Shown one piece after another: positions 1 to 6,517 of a stretch of DNA of 8,598 nt (positions within the stretch are counted from its first letter, which is position 1; every line of letters starts with the position of its first letter). The position numbers were made by a program, and so were the translations under genes. Below the pieces are notes generated by a model, which saw only the letters and a list, made by a program, of their open reading frames with translations, ran no database searches and had not been told where the DNA came from. Source of the stretch: an uncultured Eubacteriales bacterium (GTDB taxonomy: Bacteria; Bacillota; Clostridia; Oscillospirales; Oscillospiraceae); assembly GCA_902475855.1 (NCBI GenBank), contig CABSBF010000072.1, positions 1-8,598 of the forward strand, in the 5' to 3' direction.

Positions 1-73
1 GGCGCAGTCCTCCGACTATGACAACGAGCGCGCCGCGCAGAAGCTCATTCAGGAGTTGACCGCCGCGAACTAA
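1..73 (+). CDS. C-terminal end of probable phosphonate-type ABC transporter substrate-binding protein (partial)
   Basis: An open frame enters from the window edge and ends at TAA 71-73, giving a 23-residue hydrophilic tail (AQSSDYDNERAAQKLIQELT, then AAN). The tail is too short to identify by itself. It lies directly upstream of phnC and two phnE genes on the same strand, where PhnD, the extracytoplasmic lipoprotein that captures the substrate, is normally encoded. The charged helical ending suits such a binding protein. The assignment rests on gene order and is an inference. A long hairpin separates it from phnC. Confidence 0.5.
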   Translation, partial: AQSSDYDNERAAQKLIQELTAAN

Positions 74-87
74 ATCAAAACTTTCCC

Positions 88-146
88 AAACGCGGGGAGG
101 ACATGCACGGTGAGGACCTTCCGCTGTGCCGTCCTCCCCGCGTTTT
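88..146 (+). terminator. Intercistronic 15-bp stem-loop, probable attenuator between binding protein and phnC
   Basis: Bases 88-102 and 131-145 are perfect reverse complements (AAACGCGGGGAGGAC / GTCCTCCCCGCGTTT). The loop is 28 nt and can form a further short GCAC/GTGC pairing (105-108 with 126-129). The 3' arm ends in TTTT then ATT, so it resembles an intrinsic terminator with a short U tract. In binding-protein-dependent transporter operons such structures commonly stabilise the upstream mRNA or let only part of transcription through, so that the binding protein is made in excess. That role here is inferred. Confidence 0.75.
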
Positions 147-169
147 ATTCAAGAAAAAGAGGAAACCGT

Positions 170-928
170 ATGATCGTATTTGACCATGTATCCAAGGTAT
201 ATTCCAACGGCACGGTGGGACTTGACGATGTGAACCTGACCATTCAGGACGGCGAGTTCGTCGCCATCATCGGCCGCTCCGGCGCGGGAAAATCGACGCT
301 GCTGCGCGCGGTGAACCGCATGCACCGGATCACCGCCGGCACGCTGACGGTGAACGGAACGGACGTGAGCACCCTTTCCGGCAAGGCGCTGCGGCAGTTC
401 CGACGCGGCATCGGCATGGTGTTCCAGTCATTCAATCTGGTCACGCGCACGAGCGTCATCAAAAACGTGCTCTCCGCCTGCGTGCCGGATATGCCGTTCT
501 GGCGCGTGCTTCTGGGCGCGTTCCGCAAGGAGGACAAGCTCAAGGCACTCGAGTCGCTCGACAAGGTCAGCATTCTCGATAAGGCGTACATGCGCGCCGA
601 CCAGCTCTCCGGCGGGCAGCAGCAGCGCGTGGCGCTGGCGCGGACGCTGACGCAGAGCCCGAGCATCATTCTGGCGGACGAGCCGGTCGCTGCACTCGAC
701 CCCGTGACGGCCAAGCAGGTGATGCAGGACTTTGTGCGCATCAATCAGGAGCTGGGCATCTCCATCCTGCTCAACATCCACCATGTGGAGCTGGCGCTGG
801 AATATGCCGACCGCATCATCGGCATCCGCGCCGGTAAGATCGTCTACGACGGTCCGTCTGATAAGGTCGATCAGGCGGTGCTCGATTCCATCTACGGGGA
901 GGATACCGGGACGGAGGCAAGCGTATGA
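170..928 (+). CDS. phnC: Phosphonate-type ABC transporter ATP-binding protein PhnC
   Basis: The 252-residue ATPase would energise import through the PhnE permeases at the inner face of the membrane. All ABC motifs are present: Walker A GRSGAGKS (35-42), Q-loop Q86 in VFQSFNLV, signature LSGGQQQR (146-153), Walker B IILADEP (166-172), D-loop AALD (174-177) and switch His in NIHHVELAL (around 204). The LADEPVAALDP and IHHV-ALEYADR wording and the length are typical of PhnC. I chose ATG 170 because it follows a purine-rich RBS (AAAAAGAGGAAA) and starts directly with the first beta strand. The in-frame GTG at 110 would begin inside the hairpin loop and add 20 unrelated residues. Its TGA overlaps the phnE start by four bases (ATGA), which suggests translational coupling. 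Related phosphite or phosphate-ester importers use the same family, so the substrate is not fixed by sequence. Confidence 0.93.
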   Translation: MIVFDHVSKVYSNGTVGLDDVNLTIQDGEFVAIIGRSGAGKSTLLRAVNRMHRITAGTLTVNGTDVSTLSGKALRQFRRGIGMVFQSFNLVTRTSVIKNVLSACVPDMPFWRVLLGAFRKEDKLKALESLDKVSILDKAYMRADQLSGGQQQRVALARTLTQSPSIILADEPVAALDPVTAKQVMQDFVRINQELGISILLNIHHVELALEYADRIIGIRAGKIVYDGPSDKVDQAVLDSIYGEDTGTEASV

Positions 929-1746
929 GCCTGTACGACCGCATCTTCAAGCCCCGTATCTACACGCTGCCGAACGGCACCGGGGTGGAGGAAAAGCGCA
1001 GCCGCGCGCCGCTGGTCATTGTGATCGTGGCTTTGCTGGCGATTCTTTCCATCCGCATTACGGGCTTTGACCTCTCTGTGTTGGTCACAAAGGGCGGCAA
1101 GTTCTTCGATATCCTCAAGGCGATGTTTCCACCGAACACCGCCTATCTCGGCAAGATCTGGCAGCCGCTGTGGGACACGATCAAGATGTCCTTCCTCGGT
1201 TCGTTCATCGGCGCGGTGCTGGCGATCCCGTTTGCCATCGCCGCGGCCAGCAATATCGTAACGAACCGCGCCGTGGTGTTTCTCGTGCGCCTTTTTCTGA
1301 GCCTTGTGCGCACGCTGCCGACGCTCGTGTGTGCGCTGATCGCCACGTACATTTTCGGCCTCGGCACGATGGCCGGTACCTGCGCCATCGCCGTTTTCAC
1401 GTTTGCCTATGTGGGCAAGCAGCTCTTTGAGATCATCGAAACGGTGGATATGGGGCCCTATGAGGCGATGGAGGCGCTGGGCGCCACGCGCCTGCGCGCC
1501 TTTACGACCGCCGTTTTTCCGCAGGTGCTGCCCACCTATCTGTCCGTGTCACTGTTCTGCCTGGAGGGCAACGTGCGCTATGCCTCCATCCTCGGCTATG
1601 TGGGCGCGGGCGGACTGGGCCTTATCATGAATGAAAAGATCGGCTGGCGCGAATACGACAGCCTTGGCATGATCCTGATTGTCCTCTTTGTCACCGTCAT
1701 GGTCATCGAGGGCATCAGCCACGCGCTGCGCAAGCGCCTGACGTAA
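925..1746 (+). CDS. phnE: Phosphonate-type ABC transporter permease PhnE (first copy)
   Basis: This 273-residue integral membrane permease is one half of the translocation channel. After a charged N-terminus there is a hydrophobic segment (about 29-46), then several more (about 88-112, 115-160, and 246-264). The cytoplasmic EAA loop that docks with PhnC is at about 179-204 (YEAMEALGATRLRAF and PQVLP). The PhnE-typical GYVGAGGLG motif follows at 224-232. The start ATG overlaps the phnC stop by four bases and has GGAGG eight bases upstream, inside the end of phnC. The second permease gene follows after 13 bases, so the two products probably pair as a heterodimer. Family assignment is firm; the transported compound is not known. 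Confidence 0.92.
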   Translation: MSLYDRIFKPRIYTLPNGTGVEEKRSRAPLVIVIVALLAILSIRITGFDLSVLVTKGGKFFDILKAMFPPNTAYLGKIWQPLWDTIKMSFLGSFIGAVLAIPFAIAAASNIVTNRAVVFLVRLFLSLVRTLPTLVCALIATYIFGLGTMAGTCAIAVFTFAYVGKQLFEIIETVDMGPYEAMEALGATRLRAFTTAVFPQVLPTYLSVSLFCLEGNVRYASILGYVGAGGLGLIMNEKIGWREYDSLGMILIVLFVTVMVIEGISHALRKRLT

Positions 1747-1759
1747 GGGGGAAAGGGCA

Positions 1760-2569
1760 ATGAACGAAAGAATCAAAAAAGCCTACGCCTCCGCACCGAA
1801 AACATGGGTGTGGCAGCTGCTGGCGGCCTTTATCGTCGCCTGCCTTCTCGCCTGGTCCGGCACGGCGGTGAGGGTCAGCAGCTCTACCGGCAACGGATTG
1901 GAGGTGGCGGGGAACATCCTCTCCGGCATTTTCCATCCCTCGACAAAGCTGCTGTTTACCTTCGGCACGAACGGCGTGCCGTACCTGCTGCTGGAAACGT
2001 TCTGCATTGCGTTCCTCGGCACGGTCGTGGGCGCGGTGATCTCGCTGCCGCTGTCGTTTCTGTCGGCGAGCAATCTGGTGCCGAAGGGCGTGGCGTTCAT
2101 CGGCCGCGTGCTCATCGCCGGCATCCGCACCATCCCCGCGTTCGTCTACGGCCTGATGTTCATCCGTGTCACCGGCCCCGGCCCGTTTGCGGGCCTTTTG
2201 ACGATGTCGCTCTGCTCGATCGGCATGGTGTCAAAAATGTTCATTGAGAGCATTGAGGATCTGGACAAGCGAATCCTGGAGTCCCTGGACGCCGCGGGCT
2301 GCACGACCTTCCAGAAGATCCGTTATGGCATTCTGCCCCAGCTGACGGCGGACTTCACCTCCACGATTATCTACCGCTTCGACATGAACCTGCGCGACGC
2401 GACCGTGCTCGGTCTTGTGGGCGCGGGCGGCATCGGCGCGCCGTTGATCTTCGCCATGAGCTCGTACCGCTGGAATGAGGTCGGCGCAATCCTGCTGGGG
2501 CTGATCGTGCTGGTGCTCATCATCGAGTGGATCTCGGCAAAGATCCGCGTCAAGCTGGCACGGGGGTAA
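1760..2569 (+). CDS. phnE: Phosphonate-type ABC transporter permease PhnE (second copy)
   Basis: This second 269-residue permease belongs to the same family as its neighbour but is clearly diverged from it. Hydrophobic segments lie at about 15-33, 76-104, 108-137, 141-158 and 240-259. The EAA loop is at about 173-196 (LESLDAAGCTTFQKIRYGI, then LPQ), and GLVGAGGIG is at 218-226 after the family-typical NLRDATVL. A strong G-rich RBS (AAGGGGGAAAGGG) precedes ATG 1760. Tandem phnE genes are a known arrangement in phn-type operons and imply a heterodimeric channel served by one PhnC. The stop is followed three bases later by the phosphoesterase start, so the enzyme is part of the same transcript. 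Confidence 0.92.
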   Translation: MNERIKKAYASAPKTWVWQLLAAFIVACLLAWSGTAVRVSSSTGNGLEVAGNILSGIFHPSTKLLFTFGTNGVPYLLLETFCIAFLGTVVGAVISLPLSFLSASNLVPKGVAFIGRVLIAGIRTIPAFVYGLMFIRVTGPGPFAGLLTMSLCSIGMVSKMFIESIEDLDKRILESLDAAGCTTFQKIRYGILPQLTADFTSTIIYRFDMNLRDATVLGLVGAGGIGAPLIFAMSSYRWNEVGAILLGLIVLVLIIEWISAKIRVKLARG

Positions 2570-2572
2570 GGT

Positions 2573-4087
2573 ATGGACGAAAAAAAGCTGACCATTTACT
2601 TCACCTCCGACCTGCACGGCTACATCTACCCCACCGACTACCGCGGCAGCGAGGAAAAGGAGCTGGGGCTCTTCAAGTGCGCCAGCCGCTTCCGCAAGGA
2701 CGGCAACACCCTCGTCATCGACGGCGGCGACATCCTGCAGGGCTCGCCGCTGGGGGCCTTCTGCCACGATACCGTCGGCAGCGCCGCGCGCTTTGCCGAC
2801 ATGATGAACCGCTGCGGCTATGACTATGTGACGCTGGGCAACCACGACTTCAACTATGGGATGCCGTACCTTGACAGCTATCTCGATGCGCTGCAGGCCT
2901 GCTGCGTGTGTGAAAACGTGCGCCGGGACGGGGCGGGGGTGCGCTTTCCCGCGCGCATCCACACACTGGAAAACGGACTGCGGATCGGCATCGTCGGCAT
3001 CGTGACCGACTATGTGAACATCTGGGAAAAGCCGGAGCATCTTGCCGGCATTGCGATCACCGACCCCGTCCCCGCCGCGGCCGCCGCACTGGAAAAGCTG
3101 CGGGGGCAGGTCGACCTGACGGTGTGCGTCTACCACGGCGGCTTTGAGCGCGACCTTGCCACGGGGCGCGTGCTCTCCACGACCCACGAGAACGTCGCCT
3201 ACCGCATCTGCCGGGAGTTGGATTTCGATATTCTGTTGACCGGGCACCAGCATATGTCCGTCCCCGGGCAGACGGTGAGCGGCACGTTCGTCGTGCAGCC
3301 GTCCGACAAGGGACAGGAGTTTCTGCGCGTGGAGGCTGTCGTGTCCGGCGGCAAAAAGCGCTTTTCCAGCGAAACGGTCCGCGCGCACGGCGAGTGCCGG
3401 GCGGACTGGCTCGCGGAGTTTGCCGATCTGGAGCGCGGCGCGCAGGAATGGCTCGATCAGGTGGTGGGCCACCTGAAAACGCCGATGACGCCGGATACGC
3501 CGCTGCGCATGGCGGCAGAGGGCACCGCGCTCGCGGACCTCTTCAACACGGTGCAGCTTGCCGCGAGCGGCGCGCAGCTTTCGGTCACGAGCCTTGCCAA
3601 CGACGCGGCGGGTCTGCCGCAGACCGTGCGCCGCAGGGATATTCTCAACGCCTATCCCTACACGAATACGCTGACGGTGCTTGAGATCACCGGCGCGGTC
3701 CTGCGCAGGGCGATGGAGCGCAGCGCGGAATACTTCACCCGAAGCCCGGACGGCACGCTGCGCGTGTCGGACTGCTTCCTGAAGCCCAAGGTCGAGCATT
3801 ACAATTACGACTACTACGCCGGCGTGAGCTATGCCTACGATATCACAAAGCCGGTCGGCAAGCGCGTGGCCGAGCTGACGGTCAACGGAGCGCCCGTGAA
3901 GGATACGGACGTATTTACCGCATGTCTGAGCAGCTACCGCGCCAGCGGCACGGGCGGGTACGACTGCTACGTCGGCTGCCCGGTCGTGCGCGAGATCGGC
4001 ACGGAGATGTCCGATCTGCTGCTGGACTACTTCCGGCAGTACGGCGGGGATATCCCGCTGACGCGCGGTAGCTTCCGGGTATTCTGA
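2573..4087 (+). CDS. Cytoplasmic CpdB-like metallophosphoesterase (2',3'-cyclic phosphodiesterase / 3'-nucleotidase family)
   Basis: The 504-residue protein combines an N-terminal calcineurin-like metal domain with a 5'-nucleotidase C-terminal domain. Metal and catalytic motifs are complete: SDLHG (D13, H15), GGD (D53), GNHDFNYG (N90, H91), VYHGG (H188) and GHQHM (H225, H227). GNHDFN rather than the UshA-type GNHEFD, and the late aromatic stretch YNYDYYAGVSYAYD (about 410-425), point to the CpdB/YfkN branch, which hydrolyses 2',3'-cyclic nucleotides and 3'-nucleotides. The substrate-site segment NAYPYTNTLTVLEITG is typical of the C-terminal domain. Family members are usually secreted, but here the first metal ligand is residue 13, leaving no room for a signal peptide, so a cytoplasmic enzyme is expected. 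An RBS (GGGGTAAGG) overlaps the phnE stop. Its place in the transporter operon suggests that it processes the imported phospho-compound; the exact substrate is unknown. Confidence 0.88.
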   Translation: MDEKKLTIYFTSDLHGYIYPTDYRGSEEKELGLFKCASRFRKDGNTLVIDGGDILQGSPLGAFCHDTVGSAARFADMMNRCGYDYVTLGNHDFNYGMPYLDSYLDALQACCVCENVRRDGAGVRFPARIHTLENGLRIGIVGIVTDYVNIWEKPEHLAGIAITDPVPAAAAALEKLRGQVDLTVCVYHGGFERDLATGRVLSTTHENVAYRICRELDFDILLTGHQHMSVPGQTVSGTFVVQPSDKGQEFLRVEAVVSGGKKRFSSETVRAHGECRADWLAEFADLERGAQEWLDQVVGHLKTPMTPDTPLRMAAEGTALADLFNTVQLAASGAQLSVTSLANDAAGLPQTVRRRDILNAYPYTNTLTVLEITGAVLRRAMERSAEYFTRSPDGTLRVSDCFLKPKVEHYNYDYYAGVSYAYDITKPVGKRVAELTVNGAPVKDTDVFTACLSSYRASGTGGYDCYVGCPVVREIGTEMSDLLLDYFRQYGGDIPLTRGSFRVF

Positions 4088-4111
4088 CCGGCAGACAACA
4101 AAAAATTGAAC

Positions 4112-4158
4112 ACCACCCGTGTTTCGAACTTTTTTATCGAAATACGGGTGGTTTCTTA
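4112..4158 (+). terminator. Intrinsic terminator 1 of the phn operon
   Basis: A 16-bp stem pairs 4112-4127 with 4137-4152 (ACCACCCGTGTTTCGA / TCGAAATACGGGTGGT, one G-U pair). The 9-base loop is T-rich, and TTCTTATTT follows. It begins 25 bases after the phosphoesterase stop codon, so it fits as the end of the operon. Confidence 0.85.
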
Positions 4159-4161
4159 TTT

Positions 4162-4196
4162 GGAAAGCCTTGCGATACAAGGCTTTCCGTTTTTTT
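4162..4196 (+). terminator. Intrinsic terminator 2 of the phn operon
   Basis: A perfect 11-bp stem pairs GGAAAGCCTTG (4162-4172) with CAAGGCTTTCC (4178-4188) around a 5-base loop. One G and then seven T residues (4190-4196) follow. It stands nine bases after the first terminator stem, so the two act in tandem and insulate the operon from the transposase region downstream. Confidence 0.88.
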
Positions 4197-4244
4197 GTGT
4201 ATGGCTAATGTGTATCGGGAAACATCAAAATTGCGAAGATGTTT

Positions 4245-5204
4245 TCATACGCCGGCATCGTTATATGAACACGGCTTTTCGATATAGCTACTTTGATATG
4301 TTGCTTCAAACGCTTGCGGTGTCTTGTATTTCAGCGTTTGATGGGGGCGAACCTCATTATAAAAACGGATATACTCATCCACGCTCTTCCGAAAATGCCG
4401 TTCAGAAGTGTATTCACGCCGGTAGGTCTCCTCTTTTTTAAATGTGGCAAAGAATGTTTCTGCGACCGCATTATCGAGAGGTGTGCCGCTTGCTGAGAAG
4501 GATTGTTTGACATTATATTGCTGTAAAAGTTTACTGAAGGCTGCGGAAATGTACTGCCCACCCCTATCACTATGAAATGTCAGATTTTTCGGATTACCTC
4601 GCTCTTCATAAGCGTTGCGAAAAGTGGCTGTGACGAGACGAGTACTGGCTGCATGGGATACTTGATACCCTACGACTTTGCGGGAGAAGAGGTCGATAAT
4701 AGCGCAGAGATAGACCCATGCATTTTTGATTTTGAAGTAAGTAATATCGCTCACCCATACTTGATTTGGGTGATCCGTGGTAAATTTTCGGTGAAGCAAA
4801 TTTCGCTTCTTCCGCATTTGATTGCGGAAAATGTGATTGTAGAATGTGCCGCGGGACACATTCAAGGCTTCGCATAATTCGTGAACGCTGTACAAATCTG
4901 ACATTTCGTTGTGAAAATGCTCCAGAGTGGCCAACTTGTCCTGTAGAGGTACTTTGGACAGGTAACCGGATAACTGAATAATAGAGAGCTTGTGCTCCGC
5001 TTTTTGAAGCCGCCTGACAAGAATATCAAATTCCGCTGGTGTGTAGGTATGGGCAGATGTCTGAATGGAACGGTACTGGTTTCGCCAGTGATAGAAGGTG
5101 CTTTGCGATATGTGCAGTTCTTGGCAGAGAGCCGGAATGGACTCACCCTTTTCATAGCGACGAATCGCTTGCTTTTTGAACTCGAGCGGGTATTTCTTGG
5201 GCAT
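4245..5204 (-). CDS. IS3-family transposase, single ORF, DD(35)E catalytic domain
   Basis: The 319-residue transposase would cut and join the element's ends. An N-terminal helix-turn-helix (about 5-42, KYPLEFKKQAIRRYEKGES through STFYHWRN) is followed by a helical linker. A second HTH-like stretch (about 105-125, YSVHELCEALNVSRGTFYNH) comes next. The rve integrase domain has D153 (VSDITYF), D213 (HSDRGGQY) and E249 (AVAETFF), an exact 35-residue D-E spacing. Only 27 residues separate the second HTH from the first Asp, whereas IS3 OrfB proteins normally carry the HTH_21 region (about 50-60 residues or more) there. The protein is therefore short for a fused OrfA-OrfB. The reading frame is uninterrupted, so no programmed frameshift is needed. 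GAGGAG lies seven bases before ATG 5204. Whether this compact form is active cannot be told. Confidence 0.9.
   Translation of the reverse strand: MPKKYPLEFKKQAIRRYEKGESIPALCQELHISQSTFYHWRNQYRSIQTSAHTYTPAEFDILVRRLQKAEHKLSIIQLSGYLSKVPLQDKLATLEHFHNEMSDLYSVHELCEALNVSRGTFYNHIFRNQMRKKRNLLHRKFTTDHPNQVWVSDITYFKIKNAWVYLCAIIDLFSRKVVGYQVSHAASTRLVTATFRNAYEERGNPKNLTFHSDRGGQYISAAFSKLLQQYNVKQSFSASGTPLDNAVAETFFATFKKEETYRREYTSERHFRKSVDEYIRFYNEVRPHQTLKYKTPQAFEATYQSSYIEKPCSYNDAGV
5004..5021 (+). repeat. 18-base repeat, copy 1 (inside transposase gene)
   Basis: TTGAAGCCGCCTGACAAG is identical to 6639-6656 in the same orientation. Here it encodes, on the other strand, the LVRRLQ residues (62-67) of the transposase linker. 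Confidence 0.7.
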
Positions 5205-5236
5205 AGCATCATCTCCTCATTTCAAGATAACGCCAT

Positions 5237-5265
5237 ATTATAATATTTTCTTTGTGTATTGTGTA
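5237..5265 (-). promoter_or_regulatory. Probable promoter of the IS3 transposase
   Basis: On the - strand TATAAT occupies 5242-5237. A TACACA hexamer (four of six matches to TTGACA) lies 17 bases upstream at 5265-5260. The -10 sits in a perfect 12-base palindrome (ATATTATAATAT, 5235-5246), so a TATAAT is also readable on the + strand. It lies 33 bases upstream of the transposase ATG. The -35 may lie at or outside the element's end, which would make expression depend on the insertion site. Confidence 0.5.
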
Positions 5266-5326
5266 GCAACCGGCACCATTCGCAGAAGAATGCATTTCAA
5301 TGCCTCTCGACGAACAGGCGATTTCC

Positions 5327-5335
5327 TGCTATACT
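5327..5335 (+). promoter_or_regulatory. Extended -10 promoter for the phosphatase/yhcG remnants
   Basis: TGCTATACT is an extended -10 element (TGn followed by TATACT). No good -35 is present at 17 bases, which is tolerated when TGn is present. It lies 29 bases before the phosphatase ATG (5365), which also has AGGAG at 5350-5354. The control region is thus still recognisable although both genes behind it are broken. Confidence 0.5.
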
Positions 5336-5364
5336 GAAAAAAATATCTCAGGAGAGCGAGTGCG

Positions 5365-5512
5365 ATGAAGAAGATACTCTTTGTGTGCTTGGGCAATATT
5401 TGCCACAGCCCGATGGCGGAGTTCGTGATGAAGGACTTGGCAGGATGTGTTGGCGGGATGCCAAGGACTTCTGAGAGAATTATTGCAGGAGCGGGGTGAA
5501 CAGAATGGATAA
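5365..5512 (+). pseudogene. Low-molecular-weight protein tyrosine phosphatase remnant with large internal deletion
   Basis: The ATG at 5365 opens MKKILFVCLGNICHSPMAEF and continues VMKDL, the N-terminal phosphatase loop of LMW-PTP proteins, which remove phosphate from tyrosine (and arginine) side chains. The catalytic Cys8 is present, but the loop Arg of C-x5-R-S is replaced by His14, a change explained by one G-to-A transition. After about 25 residues the family sequence stops. In another frame from 5444 it resumes as DVLAGCQGLLRELLQERG, matching the usual C-terminal helix of the family, and ends at TAA 5510-5512. About 100 central residues, including the second catalytic Asp region, are therefore missing and the two ends are out of frame. 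Read straight through, the frame gives 44 residues ending at TGA 5497-5499. The C-terminal recognition is from memory of family sequences. Confidence 0.75.
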
Positions 5513-6512
5513 CGAACTTCAAACGAACTATACAACAGAGCAAACCTATCATTCAATCCGCCATTCCATTGTGTCTGCATAGCGCAGTTTGAGTGCGGCA
5601 GTAAACTCCGCAATGGTGACGGCCTATTGGGAAATCGGCGAGCAGATCTACAAAGCCTGCAGAGAAAATGACCGTGCAGGATATGGCAAAAAGCTGCTGC
5701 AGTACATCTGACAGCGGAATTCGGGAAAGGATTTGACGAGTCAAATTTGCGAAAGATGCGCCAGTTCTACTGCGCATATCCAATTCGAGACACACTGTGT
5801 CCTGAATTGAGCTGGTCGCACTACCGACTACTGATGCGCGTTCCCAATGAGAAAGAAAGAACCTTCTATGCGGAAGAATGTGCGAAGTCCGCATGGAGCG
5901 TCCGGCAGCTTGAACGGCAGATCCACACGATGTACTATCAGCGAATCTTGGCAAGTCAGGATAAACCGCTTGTTGCTGCTGAGATACAAACAACGGAGCC
6001 GAAACCGGAATATGAAAAAATCATCAAAGACCCCTATGTAAGAGTTCCTGCAAATCCAACCGGATACGCATGTTTATGAGGGAGAATTGGAGCAGGCATT
6101 GATTGATCACCTGCAACACTTCCTGCTGGAGTTGGGACGAGGCTTCTCCTTTGTAGCACGACAGAAGAAGTTTACACTGGATGGTCAGGACTTTTTCATC
6201 GACCTTGTGTTTTACAATTACATCCTAAAATGTTTCGTGTTGATTGACCTTAAGATGGGACAGCTTACGCATCAGGATCTCGGTCAGATGCAGATGTACG
6301 TCAACTACTATACTCGTGAGTTGATGAACGAAGGGGACACACCGCCGATTGGCATTGTCCTTTGCGCCGATAAAAGTGATGCTGTTGTGAAGTACACTTT
6401 GCCGGAGGATAATCATCAGATCTTCGCATCCAAGTATTTTACCTATCTGCCGACAGAGGAAGAATTGAAGCGAGAACTGCGGCTGGATGAGTTCCAAAAG
6501 CTGGACGAGTAA
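5505..6512 (+). pseudogene. Broken YhcG/DUF1016 family PDDEXK nuclease-like gene
   Basis: Three frames together read as one YhcG-type protein of about 340 residues. The start ATG 5505 leads into HSIRHSIVSA, a TAG at 5580-5582, then AAVNSAMVTAYWEIGEQIY and GYGKKLLQYI ending at TGA 5709. The second segment (frame of 5702, to 6079) holds LTAEFGKGFDESNLRKMRQF, LSWSHYRLL and WSVRQLERQI. The third (from about 6042) holds EQALIDHLQHFLLELGRGF, RQKKFTLDG, FFIDLVFYN, FVLIDLK and QMQMYVNYY, the C-terminal nuclease-fold domain with its Asp and DxK residues kept. The first shift looks like loss of about 10 bases at 5708. The second fits loss of two bases near 6037 (DPYV then EFLQI). A TTG at 6087 could restart the last domain (141 residues). 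YhcG proteins are predicted DNA nucleases of mobile and defence loci; the function is poorly established. Confidence 0.85.
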
Positions 6513-6517
6513 TACTT

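Larger units (their letters stand above)
4203..5250 (-). mobile_element. IS3-family insertion sequence (ends approximate)
   Basis: The element is identified by its DDE transposase gene, with only short non-coding flanks on either side. I could not find convincing terminal inverted repeats. The limits given are the interval between two copies of the 9-base word TTTGTGTAT (4194-4202 and 5251-5259). That is longer than the 3-5 bp target duplication usual for IS3, so these limits are provisional. The base composition is clearly more AT-rich than the phn operon. It inserted immediately beyond the operon terminators without damaging them. Confidence 0.6.

Noticed and set aside
110..169. Longer phnC start at GTG 110
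   Set aside because: It would start inside the hairpin loop without an RBS and adds 20 residues unlike the family. ATG 170 has an RBS and a normal N-terminus.
2231..4180. 649-codon open frame on the - strand opposite the phosphoesterase
   Set aside because: It is a shadow frame caused by high GC at third positions. It spans two real genes and their terminator, and its sequence is low-complexity Ala/His/Arg-rich with no domain.
4106..4441. + strand frames of 67-111 residues over the terminators and transposase end
   Set aside because: They run through two terminators or antisense to the transposase, with no RBS and no family resemblance.
5747..6079. 110-residue frame as an independent gene
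   Set aside because: It is the middle part of the broken yhcG gene; flanking frames carry the adjoining family segments.
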